Assembly: GCA_002308795.1 (NCBI GenBank)
Contig: DBVV01000078.1
Coordinates: 1 to 13,537, forward strand
From: Mageeibacillus sp. UBA1255
Lineage (GTDB): Bacteria > Bacillota > Clostridia > UBA1212 > UBA1255
Direction: 5' to 3'
DNA length: 13,537 bases
Within the stretch, counting starts at the first letter, position 1; each line of letters begins with the position of its first letter. The position numbers and the translations under genes are program-made. This document shows positions 1 through 8,111 of this stretch, piece by piece. The notes beneath the pieces were generated by a model. It was not told the DNA's origin, searched no databases, and was given only the letters and a program-made list of their open reading frames with translations.

Positions 1-20
1 GGGGCTGTAAAAAAACTCAC
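1..20 (+). repeat. Left terminal inverted repeat of the IS
   Basis: Starts GGGGCTGTAAAAAAACTC. It matches the reverse complement of 1858-1877 perfectly over the first 15 bases and at 18 of 20 overall. The tip can also fold on itself: GGCTGT (3-8) pairs with ACAGCC (19-24), leaving a 10-base loop. Confidence 0.9.
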
Positions 21-34
21 AGCCAATCAAAAAG

Positions 35-82
35 AAAAAGAGCTTGAATTTGCCAAATAACGGTACATTCAAGCTCTTTTTT
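35..82 (+). terminator. Hairpin with U-tract upstream of transposase (read-through blocker)
   Basis: A perfect 15-bp stem pairs 35-49 with 67-81 around a 17-base loop. The right arm ends in six T (77-82), giving the form of an intrinsic terminator for rightward transcription. It lies between the IS tip and the transposase start. In other IS elements such structures reduce transposase expression from outside transcripts. That role here is inferred from position and shape. Confidence 0.65.
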
Positions 83-86
83 GTGA

Positions 87-92
87 TATAAT
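87..92 (+). promoter_or_regulatory. Candidate -10 box of the transposase promoter
   Basis: A perfect TATAAT lies 9 bases before the ATG at 102. A start site 6-8 bases downstream would leave almost no 5' leader, and no Shine-Dalgarno sequence is visible before the ATG. No good -35 is present at normal spacing (64-69 reads TACATT). The promoter is therefore either weak or completed by other sequence. Confidence 0.4.
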
Positions 93-101
93 TTTTTTGT
101 C

Positions 102-1676
102 ATGAAAACCACATCACAGACAAATTATACACCATATCAATTGAAATTGCCATTGGAACTTTCGACAGTAATCGAGACCACCGATGCCGTGTATACTTTC
201 AGCGAAGTGATCGATCATATTGACCTAAATAGATATATTGTAAAAGAAAGAAGCAATACAGGTCGCCCAAAGTATGATGCAATCACGTTGTTGAAAGTAA
301 TACTGTTCGCATTTATGGAAAATGGTTATTCATCGACGAGAGAGATAGAAAAGTATTGTAAGACAGACATACGCTATATGTGGCTTTTGCAGGATAGAAA
401 GGCTCCAAGCCATATGACGATAGACAATTTTATGAATGAAAGTCTTGCGGAAAATATTCAAGATATATTCAAAAAGATCAGTTCATATATCGTCAAAGTA
501 GAAAATGTGGATTTGAATCATACATATATTGACGGAACCAAAATCGTGGCAAACGCAAACAAGTACAGCTGGGTCTGGAAGAAAAGCTGCATAAAAAACA
601 GAGATAAAACATTCGACAAAGTAACAGTTCTGCTGGGGAAAATGAACGAAATGCTGCTAAGTCACTGTGTAAAATTTGAAATCAGGCAGGAGTATACAAT
701 AGAGTATCTTGAGGAAACAATTTCTCAATACAAGAATATACTAGGGATAGAGACAAGTAAATTTGTAAGAGGCCGAGGTCATCACAAGTCAACAGAGCAA
801 ATTTATTATGAAACTCTGCTTGATTTGACAAATAAACTGAAGAAATACTCTCAACACATCAAAATTTGCGGCGAAAGCAGAAACAGCTACTCCAAAACTG
901 ATCGGGATGCCACATTTATGCGAATGAAAAAAGACTATATGGGAAATGACCAACTGTTGCCCGGCTACAATGTGCAGCTTGCGTTATGCGATGAATATAT
1001 CGCTGCCTATGATGTTCAGCAATACGCTTCAGATATGGATTGTTTTCAACCGTTGATGAATAAGTTCAACGATATTTATGGATTGTATCCTGAATACCCG
1101 ATTGCCGATGCGGGATACGGCAGCTTTGACAATTATTTGTTCTGCGAAGAGCATAATATGAAGAAGTATATGAAGTTTACAATGTTTGCAAAAGAAACCG
1201 AAGATCCCTCGTTTCGTTCAGATCCGTTCAGGGCAGTCAACTTTCAGTTAAACGATTCCGGCAATCCGGTATGTCCAAATAACAGAGAGTTTCATTTTTT
1301 AAAGACAAAGAGCATAAAAGGGAATCATTACGGCAGAACGGAAGAATTATGGAAGTGCGAAGATTGTTCTGCATGTCCGTATGCAGGCTTGTGCAAAAAA
1401 ACTGATGGGAACCGGATCGTGAGATTAAACAGAGAACTCAGTAGTTTTCATAAAGAAGTTATCCACAACCTAGAGAGTGTACACGGGGCTTTGCTGCGAA
1501 TGAACAGAAGCATCCAGGCGGAGGGCGCTTTTGGTGGAATTAAGTGGAATAGAATGTACATCAGGGCACGAAGGAGAGGCTTAAAACAGTTAATTTTAGA
1601 AATGGGTATGATTTCTTGCGGTTTTAATATGCACAAGTACCACTTGAAGAAGCTATGTAGAGAAGAAGCAGCATAG
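102..1676 (+). CDS. IS1182-family DDE transposase
   Basis: This 524-residue protein catalyses cut and insertion of the surrounding IS. The N-terminal region (about 15-130) resembles the DUF772-type transposase domain, with a typical opening around YQLKLPLEL and the GRPKYD segment at 54-59. The catalytic core follows. Candidate acidic residues are D144 in IDGTKI, D336 in ADAGYG and E474 in AEGAFGGIK, the last within the usual C-terminal Y-R-E-like block. A cysteine cluster (C419, C422, C425, C431) precedes it, as is common in this family, and may bind zinc. The frame is intact and all three acidic residues are present, so the protein may be active. The ATG at 102 was chosen because the family N-terminus begins immediately after it, although no ribosome binding site is visible. 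Its AT-rich codons differ from those of the neighbouring genes and support transfer. Confidence 0.93.
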   Translation: MKTTSQTNYTPYQLKLPLELSTVIETTDAVYTFSEVIDHIDLNRYIVKERSNTGRPKYDAITLLKVILFAFMENGYSSTREIEKYCKTDIRYMWLLQDRKAPSHMTIDNFMNESLAENIQDIFKKISSYIVKVENVDLNHTYIDGTKIVANANKYSWVWKKSCIKNRDKTFDKVTVLLGKMNEMLLSHCVKFEIRQEYTIEYLEETISQYKNILGIETSKFVRGRGHHKSTEQIYYETLLDLTNKLKKYSQHIKICGESRNSYSKTDRDATFMRMKKDYMGNDQLLPGYNVQLALCDEYIAAYDVQQYASDMDCFQPLMNKFNDIYGLYPEYPIADAGYGSFDNYLFCEEHNMKKYMKFTMFAKETEDPSFRSDPFRAVNFQLNDSGNPVCPNNREFHFLKTKSIKGNHYGRTEELWKCEDCSACPYAGLCKKTDGNRIVRLNRELSSFHKEVIHNLESVHGALLRMNRSIQAEGAFGGIKWNRMYIRARRRGLKQLILEMGMISCGFNMHKYHLKKLCREEAA

Positions 1677-1813
1677 AAAAACAATTTAAATAAACAGTAA
1701 CGCAGGAAACCCGGCACGAAAAGTGATATTGGGTAGTTTTACCATGCGCAGAAACAAGTTGATGACGCTGTCGCTTCCCAAAAAACGGTACCCTTGCTAA
1801 AAAAATGACGAGA

Positions 1814-1849
1814 CCGGCAATCTTTTGCCGTGTAGCGATTGATTGCCGG
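1814..1849. other. Subterminal hairpin near the right end of the IS
   Basis: CCGGCAATC (1814-1822) pairs perfectly with GATTGCCGG (1841-1849) around an 18-base loop. Runs of seven A (1799-1805) and seven T (1863-1869) flank it on either side, each 8-13 bases from the stem. It could act as a weak two-way terminator or as a structural element of the IS end. The spacing to the U-tracts is longer than in a standard terminator. Confidence 0.4.
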
Positions 1850-1857
1850 CCTTGCAC

Positions 1858-1877
1858 GGGACTTTTTTTACAGCCCC
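1858..1877 (-). repeat. Right terminal inverted repeat of the IS
   Basis: Ends TTTTTTTACAGCCCC at 1877, the reverse complement of bases 1-15. Two mismatches occur in the next five positions. Confidence 0.9.
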
Positions 1878-1920
1878 TTCTGCTTTTCACTGTTCTAAAA
1901 ACGGCGTTTGTCGTTTAACG

Positions 1921-1961
1921 TGGCTCCGCAGTTCTATTGCTCTGCAGTTCTATGGCTCTGC
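1921..1961. repeat. 16-bp tandem repeat after the ABC operon
   Basis: Units AGTTCTATTGCTCTGC (1930-1945) and AGTTCTATGGCTCTGC (1946-1961) differ at one position. A partial earlier copy (GGCTCCGC, 1922-1929) precedes them. The array ends 2 bp before the stop codon of the minus-strand ABC gene, so it forms the start of that transcript's 3' untranslated region. No strong terminator follows before the IS. A 5-bp stem at 1899-1916 is the only candidate. Confidence 0.7.
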
Positions 1962-1963
1962 GC

Positions 1964-3898
1964 TTACGCCAGTTCCGTCAGACCGGTGTAAAGTTCATAA
2001 TACCTGCCTTTTTGCGCAAGAAGGTCGTCGTGATCGCCGCGCTCGATGATCTCGCCGTGCTCAAGGACCATGATCGCATTGGCGTTGCGGACCGTCGATA
2101 ATCTATGCGCAATAACGAACGTTGTCCGGTCCTCCATTAGTTTTGAAAGACCCATTTCAATATGGCGCTCGGTACGCGTATCGACCGAAGACGTTGCCTC
2201 GTCAAGTACCAGAATGGGCGCTTTCGTGATCGCGGCACGCGCAATATTAAGAAGCTGCCGCTGGCCCTGCGAAAGATTGCCCCCGTCGCCATCGATGACC
2301 GTCTGATACCCGTCTGCGAGCCTCATAATAAACGAGTGCGCGGAAGCCGTCTTTGCCGCTTCGATCACCTCTTCATCCGTGGCGTCGAGGCGCCCGTAGC
2401 GAATGTTTTCCATGACCGTTCCGGTGAAAAGATGCGTATCCTGAAGCACCATCGCGATATTGCGGCGAAGGACGTCGCGCTTGATGTTGCGGATGTCAAC
2501 GCCGTCGATCGTAATTGACCCCTCGTCAATGTCGTAGAACCGGTTCAGCAGGTTCGTGACAGTAGTTTTACCCGCGCCCGTTGACCCTACGAACGCGATC
2601 TTCTGGCCCGGTTTCGCGTACAAACTGATATGCTTCAGCACCGTTTTGCCCGGAATATAACCGAACGAAACGTCATCCAGGACAACGTGGCCTTTCATGT
2701 CAGGCATAGGATCCGCATCGGGCACGTCGGGCGTTTCGGGCTCGGTGTCCATAACGTCGAACACACGCTCGGCACCCGCAAGAGCCGAGAAGATCGTTGC
2801 CATCTGCTGCGAGATCTGGTTTATCGGCATCGCAAACTGCCGCGAATACTGTGCGAAGATCGTTAGACCGCCCGGCGTCAGACGCCCCATTACCATAAGC
2901 ACGCCGCCTATACCGACGGTAACTGCGTACGAGATCTGAGAGGTGTTGCCCATGATCGGTCCCATGACGCCGCCCCAGAAAGTAGCCTTGAACTGCTTAC
3001 CGCGCATATCGCCGTTGAGCGCGCCGAACTCCTCCTCGCACTCGTCCTCGTGATTGAACACCTTTATGACGTTCTGCCCGGTGACCGTCTCTTCCATATA
3101 ACCGTTGAGCGCACCGAGCGCTGCCTGCTGGCTGCTGTAATGCTTGCGCGAAAGCTTTCCGATCGCCACGCCGCCCCACGCGAATATCGGCACGAAAACG
3201 ACAGTGATGATCGTCAATATCCAGTTCGTTGTCACCATGAATACGAACGTTCCGACGAGCATAATAACGCCGGAGAAGATCGAAAGCAGCGAATTACTGA
3301 CCATCGCTTCGATATTGTCAACGTCATTCGTAAAGCGCGACATGATCTCGCCTGTCGGTTTCGCGTCAAAATATCTGAGAGGCAGTTTCTGGAGTTTCTC
3401 AAACAGATCGTTTCTAAGCCGCTCCATCACGCCCTGCGTCATTTTAAGCATCGTGCGGCTCTGGATATACGTCGTAATTATTCCGACGGAGTAAACGATG
3501 CAGAACAGCACCACCGCGGCAAGGATGTAGTCCCACGCCGTCGTGCCGCTGCCCATCACTTTTGTAATAATGCTGTCGGCGATCTTTTCGGTCGCGGACA
3601 TTTTCAGCTGCGCGTTCGGGACGACGGCTAGCGTCAATTTATTGATCACCGGCGCCATGAGGTACGAGCCCGCCAGCGACGTGACCGTACTCACCAGCAT
3701 GCAGATAAGCGCGACGGCAATATGTCCTTTATAGTGTTTCAGATACGACAGCAGTCTGCCTATCGTTTTTCCGGTATCCTTCGGCTTTCCTTTCGCCGCC
3801 TGATTCCGGCCCGGTCCGCCTCCCATCATTCCGCGCCTTGGCGCCGAAGCTGCCGCGCTGTTATATTGTGCCTGAAGCTGCTGCAAATTTCTCGGCAT
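1964..3898 (-). CDS. ABC exporter half-transporter with canonical ATPase site (TM288/BmrD-like)
   Basis: This 644-residue type IV exporter subunit has a transmembrane domain fused to a nucleotide-binding domain. A Gly/Met/Arg-rich N-terminal tail (about 1-40) precedes the membrane domain (about 45-375, with hydrophobic segments near 58-82, 122-145, 203-222 and 227-246). The ATPase domain spans about 403-640: Walker A GSTGAGKTT (438-446), Q-loop Q486, signature LSQGQ (542-546), Walker B ILVLDE (562-567), D-loop SSVD (570-573) and switch histidine H598. E567 and H598 are the canonical catalytic residues, while the signature carries Q in place of the first G. That is the expected pattern for the canonical partner of a heterodimer. 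It is the last gene of the operon, 3 bp after its partner, with AAAGGAGG (minus strand, 3914-3907) 8 bases before the ATG. The substrate cannot be read from sequence. Drug or lipid export is typical of the family. Confidence 0.93.
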   Translation of the reverse strand: MPRNLQQLQAQYNSAAASAPRRGMMGGGPGRNQAAKGKPKDTGKTIGRLLSYLKHYKGHIAVALICMLVSTVTSLAGSYLMAPVINKLTLAVVPNAQLKMSATEKIADSIITKVMGSGTTAWDYILAAVVLFCIVYSVGIITTYIQSRTMLKMTQGVMERLRNDLFEKLQKLPLRYFDAKPTGEIMSRFTNDVDNIEAMVSNSLLSIFSGVIMLVGTFVFMVTTNWILTIITVVFVPIFAWGGVAIGKLSRKHYSSQQAALGALNGYMEETVTGQNVIKVFNHEDECEEEFGALNGDMRGKQFKATFWGGVMGPIMGNTSQISYAVTVGIGGVLMVMGRLTPGGLTIFAQYSRQFAMPINQISQQMATIFSALAGAERVFDVMDTEPETPDVPDADPMPDMKGHVVLDDVSFGYIPGKTVLKHISLYAKPGQKIAFVGSTGAGKTTVTNLLNRFYDIDEGSITIDGVDIRNIKRDVLRRNIAMVLQDTHLFTGTVMENIRYGRLDATDEEVIEAAKTASAHSFIMRLADGYQTVIDGDGGNLSQGQRQLLNIARAAITKAPILVLDEATSSVDTRTERHIEMGLSKLMEDRTTFVIAHRLSTVRNANAIMVLEHGEIIERGDHDDLLAQKGRYYELYTGLTELA

Positions 3899-3901
3899 GG
3901 C

Positions 3902-5632
3902 TCATTCCTCCTTTCCGCTCTGAGATTCATAGATCTCACGGTACTCGGTATTGTCCCTGAGCAGTTCATCGTGCTTTCCGACGCCTGTTATCCGGCCTTC
4001 GTTGAGTACTATTATCATGTCCGCGTCGCGCACGGACGATATGCGCTGGGCAATGATTATCTTCGTTGACCCCTGAAGCTCTTCCCGGAACGCCTTCCTT
4101 ATCTGCGCTTCCGTGGCGGTGTCAACGGCGCTGGTCGAGTCGTCCAATATCAGTATCTTTGGCCGTTTCAGGAGTGCTCTTGCTATGCACAGCCTCTGCT
4201 TCTGGCCGCCGGAAACGTTCGTGCCGCCCTGGTCAAGTTTCGTCTCATAACCGTCCGTAAACGTGCTGATGAACTTGTCCGCCTGCGCGTATGAAGCGAA
4301 TTCCTTAACTTCCTCGTCGGTCGCTTCTTCATTGCCCCAGCGCAGGTTTTCGGCTATGCTGCCAGAGAACAGCGTATTTTTTTGCAAAACCATTCCGATC
4401 CCGTCGCGCAGATTAACGAGCGAATAATCGCGCACGTTCACGCCGTCGACGAGCACTTCGCCTTCGTCGCAGTCGTACAGCCTCGGTATGAGCGACACGA
4501 GCGTGGATTTTCCGGAGCCGGTAGATCCGATTATTCCTACGATCGAGTTCGCGGGTATCTTCAGATTTATATCGGAGAGCACCGGGTCTTCGCTGTTTTT
4601 ATAATAGCGGAATCCGACGTTTCTGAACTCGATCTCGCCGTTTTCGACGCGCTTTTCAGGATGCGCCGCGTTTTCGTCGGAGATGTCAAGCTTTTCGTCT
4701 AAGACCTCGATGACACGCTTGCCCGAAGCCATTGCCCTCGACGACATCATCAGCATGAACGTTATCATCAGGAGCGACGACAGGATCTGCGTGACGTAAG
4801 TGATGAACAGAGAAAGATTGCCCACCGGCATGCCGTTGTTCAGCACGATCCTTCCGCCTATAAGTATCACGGCGATTATCGTGGCGTTCATGAACAGCGT
4901 CATTATGGGCTGCAGGAATATCATCACGGACATTGCCGAAACACCCGCGTCTTTAAGCTCTTTATTGGCTTTCCTGAAGCCCTTGATACTGTGTTCTTCA
5001 CGTACGAAGCTCTTTACGACGCGCACGTTCGTAACGTTCTCCTGGACGTTAGAGTTAAGCCCGTCGATCTTGGCCTGCATCTTGGAAAATCTTCTGAATC
5101 CGGTGCGTATTATAAATAAAAGTGTGAGCAGCATGAGAGGTATGCTCACGGCAAACACGACGGAAAGCGGAGGATTCAGCATTATCGCCATTACCAGGGC
5201 GGCAATCATCATTCCCGGAGCTCTGAGCGCCATACGCATTACCATCGCTATAAAGTTCTGCAATTGCGTAACGTCGTTCGTCAGTCTGGTGACAAGCGAT
5301 CCTGTGGAGAATTTGTCAATGTTTGCGAACGAGAACGCCTGTATCCTCGAATAGAGATCCGCGCGCAGGTCTGCGGCAAAGTTTACCGATGCTTTCGCGC
5401 TGAAATACGCTCCTCCGACTCCTCCGGCCATCATTATTATCGCGGTCAATATCATCAGGAACATTATCCCGATGCTGTCGCCGGACGTTAAGAGCCCGTC
5501 GTTCGCTCTGTTGATGATTATCGCGAGTAGCCTGGGCATTATCACCTCGCCGATGACCTCCACTATCATACAAAGGGGGCCAAGGATAAAGTACGCGAGG
5601 TACGGTTTCATGTATTTAAACCATCGTCTCAT
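3902..5632 (-). CDS. ABC exporter half-transporter with degenerate ATPase site (TM287/BmrC-like)
   Basis: This 576-residue membrane-domain plus ATPase fusion is the partner of the next gene. The membrane domain covers about 1-310, with hydrophobic stretches near 11-40, 55-75, 135-175 and 245-300. The ATPase domain (about 333-570) has Walker A GSTGSGKST (369-377), Q-loop Q417, signature VSGGQ (473-477) and Walker B ILILDD (493-498). Asp498 replaces the catalytic Glu, and Gln529 (IAQR) replaces the switch His. These two substitutions mark the degenerate site of heterodimeric exporters. Its intact signature should complete the competent site of the partner. An ATG 30 bp upstream (5662) is possible, but 5632 is preferred: it overlaps the rhamnosidase stop as ATGA, has AAGAAGG about 7 bases before it, and begins at the usual MRRWFKYMKPY position. 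Translational coupling to the rhamnosidase is likely. Confidence 0.92.
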   Translation of the reverse strand: MRRWFKYMKPYLAYFILGPLCMIVEVIGEVIMPRLLAIIINRANDGLLTSGDSIGIMFLMILTAIIMMAGGVGGAYFSAKASVNFAADLRADLYSRIQAFSFANIDKFSTGSLVTRLTNDVTQLQNFIAMVMRMALRAPGMMIAALVMAIMLNPPLSVVFAVSIPLMLLTLLFIIRTGFRRFSKMQAKIDGLNSNVQENVTNVRVVKSFVREEHSIKGFRKANKELKDAGVSAMSVMIFLQPIMTLFMNATIIAVILIGGRIVLNNGMPVGNLSLFITYVTQILSSLLMITFMLMMSSRAMASGKRVIEVLDEKLDISDENAAHPEKRVENGEIEFRNVGFRYYKNSEDPVLSDINLKIPANSIVGIIGSTGSGKSTLVSLIPRLYDCDEGEVLVDGVNVRDYSLVNLRDGIGMVLQKNTLFSGSIAENLRWGNEEATDEEVKEFASYAQADKFISTFTDGYETKLDQGGTNVSGGQKQRLCIARALLKRPKILILDDSTSAVDTATEAQIRKAFREELQGSTKIIIAQRISSVRDADMIIVLNEGRITGVGKHDELLRDNTEYREIYESQSGKEE

Positions 5633-8091
5633 AGACAACCTTCTTCCGTGATCGCTTTCCATCCGTCCGGCAGCGTCAGCCTGTACTCAATTTTGCCAAG
5701 GTAGTCTTTCGTCCAGAAGAACGAGATCAGTCCGTCGGAAGTGTTTACTGTACCGCGGGCCCAGCGCAGATCCATGGGATGCGGATCGATCCTGACCGTT
5801 TTATTGACCTCGTCCGGTTCGCCCAGCCCGAGTATGTCGCGTGTAAGAAGTACGCCGGCATGCGCCGAAAAACCGTGACAGCGGCTGGTATTGACAACGT
5901 CCTGCGTCTCCCAGAGCGTTCCCGGGCCTTCGCGTAGCTGCGGCATATATATAGCCTGAAGTTCGCGGTACATCACGTCGTATTCGCCGAGGCGCGAGAG
6001 CATATCGAGCCTTATGCACAGGCCGATAAATAATCCCGCTTTTCCGAGACGCGTGTCGCATTCAAACTCGCGGTCTGCGCCGGTCGTATGCACGAGCCGC
6101 CAGATGTAGCAGGGCATTTCCTCTTTAGTAAATAACCCTGCCCAGATCATCGTGTACTGGGCGCTTTCGGAATAATTTCCGCACTTTCTGAGTTTTCCGT
6201 CCTTGTACTCCAGCGCGTCAGGCAGGAAGCCGTCAATATCCCGCGGTTTTTCGTCGCTGCCGGCCAGGACTTCGCGCAGGATACGCCTTATATTATTGCC
6301 CTCGCGCGCCCAGTCTTCTCTGCCGTAAAGCGTACCAAGTTCGATCATCATTCGGGCGTAAAGCGCATTTGCCGCGGTCGAGATCGGCCTGCAAAAATCG
6401 TTCGCGAGCGACCAGTCGATAAAGATCCACGGCATATTTTCAAGGAGCCCGGATTCGCCCCGCAGTTCGAGGCTGCCGTTTACGAACGCTTCTACGCGCG
6501 CTTCAAATTCGTTTTTGAAGTCAATATCATTGCTGCGCCGGACGTATTCGCAAAGTTCGATCATAAGCCAGAACGGCCACGTGAGCAGTCCGGAACACGC
6601 TTTATAATCCGGTTTTATCCCGGGGTAGCATTCCGGGAAAAACGCGTGCCACATACTTTCGGGATCGATCAAAAGGAAATTCCGGATGAACTCGCGCTCT
6701 ACCGAGGAATTGCCCATCATCATATTGAACGCTCTCGCCGTCCACAACGAATCGCACAGCCACCCGCCTCTTTCGCGCTCGGGGCAATCCATGAATATAT
6801 CGAGCGTGTTGAGCCTGAGCGTCCTTCTCGCGGCGTCGTATAGTCTGTTGATATCGTCGTTACTGCACTGAAAACTGCCTATTTTCGTGTCGGGCGTCGT
6901 ATATTCTATGATCTCAGGAGGGTAAACGACCGCACAGATCGGAGCGAGCTCTGTTTCCCTGCAATATTGTCCGCCTTCGATCGAATAATCTCCAGCGGGG
7001 CGTATATACATTTTTATATAGCGCACGCACGCAGGTTCAAACGTGATAAATTCGGTCTTCCCGGCAGGGAGATGAAGCCTTGTCACCGGATTTGCGCCGC
7101 CCTGCACCTCGTCCTTTCTGCCGAAATAACGGTAACTCTCCAGGTGCACGATATCAAGTACGCACGGCCGCTCGACTTCGATTTTTACCGATATGAAGCC
7201 TACGTGAAGTGCGCCGAGGTCATAATGGACGTAAACCGTATCTTCCTTCTGAATGCCGTTTATAGTAAGCCGTCCGTCAGGCGCGGGTGCGAGCGCAAAT
7301 TGCGTGTCGCGCCACGCTGCTTTTTCTACAGTTTTCCTGTAATCCAGCACAGGCCGCTCCATTTTTTGTGTGAAATAGCCCGGGACGTGAGCACAGAACC
7401 AGTCTTCTTTTACCTGTTTTTCGCGTTCTAATTCGGCTCGTCCGAAGTCTACAAGCGTTCCTCCGCCGCTTTTTTCGAGCGTCGGAAGCGCCATGCCGCG
7501 TTCGAGGATCGTGTACGGGCAATCGACTTCTTCCGTCCGGGCGTCGCATAATTCCGGCTCCGTGCGCCAGCGGGTATATACGTCGTCAATATAATAGTTT
7601 TCCGCGCTTTCGCGGCAGTGTGATATGCGTTCCGCGTGGCGAACGCGCTGCTTAAGCTCGATCGCTTTCCAGTCGGGTGACGTTGAAGCGATCACGTCTC
7701 CGTTCCCGAGGCTTATCTCGGCAAGCAGCAGCGGTTTTACGCGAGAAACGTCATTCGAATATTGTCCGAAAGGCTCGCCGTAGTGAACGACCTCGAAAGC
7801 GAAATAATTGACCCCGTCCCTGATATATCCGGAGACGTCGATATCGTCCGCCCTCAGGAATCCCTCTCCCGCACGCGCAGGTCCGTGGGCAACAAAAACG
7901 CCGTTAACATATAGTCTGTAAAACGTTCCTGCACAGACGCGGGCGAATACTTTTTCCCCGGATCTCAGTTTCTCGCTCCGGCAGATAAATCCGGCCTGAT
8001 AATTTCCTTTTCCGTCATACCCTTTTATAAATATAGGTTTCGCCTTAATGAACCGGTCCTTTTCGAGTCTGCCCTTCCCGTTTTTTCCCAT
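5629..8091 (-). CDS. GH78-type alpha-L-rhamnosidase, cytoplasmic
   Basis: This 820-residue glycoside hydrolase is predicted to release terminal L-rhamnose from glycosides or oligosaccharides. An N-terminal beta-sandwich region carries the family-typical RLYVNGVFVAHGPARAG stretch (59-75). The six-hairpin (alpha/alpha)6 catalytic domain follows from about 400 to 755, then a short C-terminal beta domain. The catalytic block DCPERERGGW (435-444) plus D447 reproduces the D-x4-E-x6-D spacing known from Bacillus RhaB (D567, E572, D579). This makes E440 the likely general acid. E728 in TLWE is the likely general base, followed by H739 and H744. The usual WxGD is WLCD here (Cys446). No signal peptide or membrane segment is seen, so the enzyme should act in the cytoplasm on imported or internal substrate. 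It starts 20 bp after the DUF3846 gene with a modest AGGCGG ribosome binding site, and its stop overlaps the ABC start. Substrate range is uncertain. Confidence 0.85.
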   Translation of the reverse strand: MGKNGKGRLEKDRFIKAKPIFIKGYDGKGNYQAGFICRSEKLRSGEKVFARVCAGTFYRLYVNGVFVAHGPARAGEGFLRADDIDVSGYIRDGVNYFAFEVVHYGEPFGQYSNDVSRVKPLLLAEISLGNGDVIASTSPDWKAIELKQRVRHAERISHCRESAENYYIDDVYTRWRTEPELCDARTEEVDCPYTILERGMALPTLEKSGGGTLVDFGRAELEREKQVKEDWFCAHVPGYFTQKMERPVLDYRKTVEKAAWRDTQFALAPAPDGRLTINGIQKEDTVYVHYDLGALHVGFISVKIEVERPCVLDIVHLESYRYFGRKDEVQGGANPVTRLHLPAGKTEFITFEPACVRYIKMYIRPAGDYSIEGGQYCRETELAPICAVVYPPEIIEYTTPDTKIGSFQCSNDDINRLYDAARRTLRLNTLDIFMDCPERERGGWLCDSLWTARAFNMMMGNSSVEREFIRNFLLIDPESMWHAFFPECYPGIKPDYKACSGLLTWPFWLMIELCEYVRRSNDIDFKNEFEARVEAFVNGSLELRGESGLLENMPWIFIDWSLANDFCRPISTAANALYARMMIELGTLYGREDWAREGNNIRRILREVLAGSDEKPRDIDGFLPDALEYKDGKLRKCGNYSESAQYTMIWAGLFTKEEMPCYIWRLVHTTGADREFECDTRLGKAGLFIGLCIRLDMLSRLGEYDVMYRELQAIYMPQLREGPGTLWETQDVVNTSRCHGFSAHAGVLLTRDILGLGEPDEVNKTVRIDPHPMDLRWARGTVNTSDGLISFFWTKDYLGKIEYRLTLPDGWKAITEEGCL

Positions 8092-8111
8092 ATGTTTTCC
8101 GCCTTTCCTGC

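Larger units (their letters stand above)
1..1877 (+). mobile_element. IS1182-family insertion sequence, apparently complete
   Basis: The element is bounded by terminal inverted repeats. The first 15 bases (GGGGCTG followed by T and seven A) are perfectly matched at the right end, which finishes at 1877, and 18 of the outer 20 positions agree. One intact transposase gene fills most of it. The element is visibly AT-rich compared with the genes that follow, as expected of a recently acquired insertion. The left tip coincides with base 1 of the window, so the flanking target duplication cannot be checked. The right tip lies 86 bp beyond the stop codon of the ABC gene at 1964, so the insertion sits in the downstream region of that operon and breaks no visible gene. 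Imperfect hairpins lie inside each end (35-81 and 1814-1849). The family call rests on the transposase. Confidence 0.9.

Noticed and set aside
3050..3631. 193-codon open frame on the plus strand
   Set aside because: It is fully antisense to the ABC membrane domain. Its charged, low-complexity translation is a shadow of that gene.
5633..5662. Earlier ATG for the degenerate-site ABC gene
   Set aside because: It would add ten residues ahead of the usual family N-terminus. It lacks a clear ribosome binding site, whereas 5632 has one and forms an ATGA overlap.
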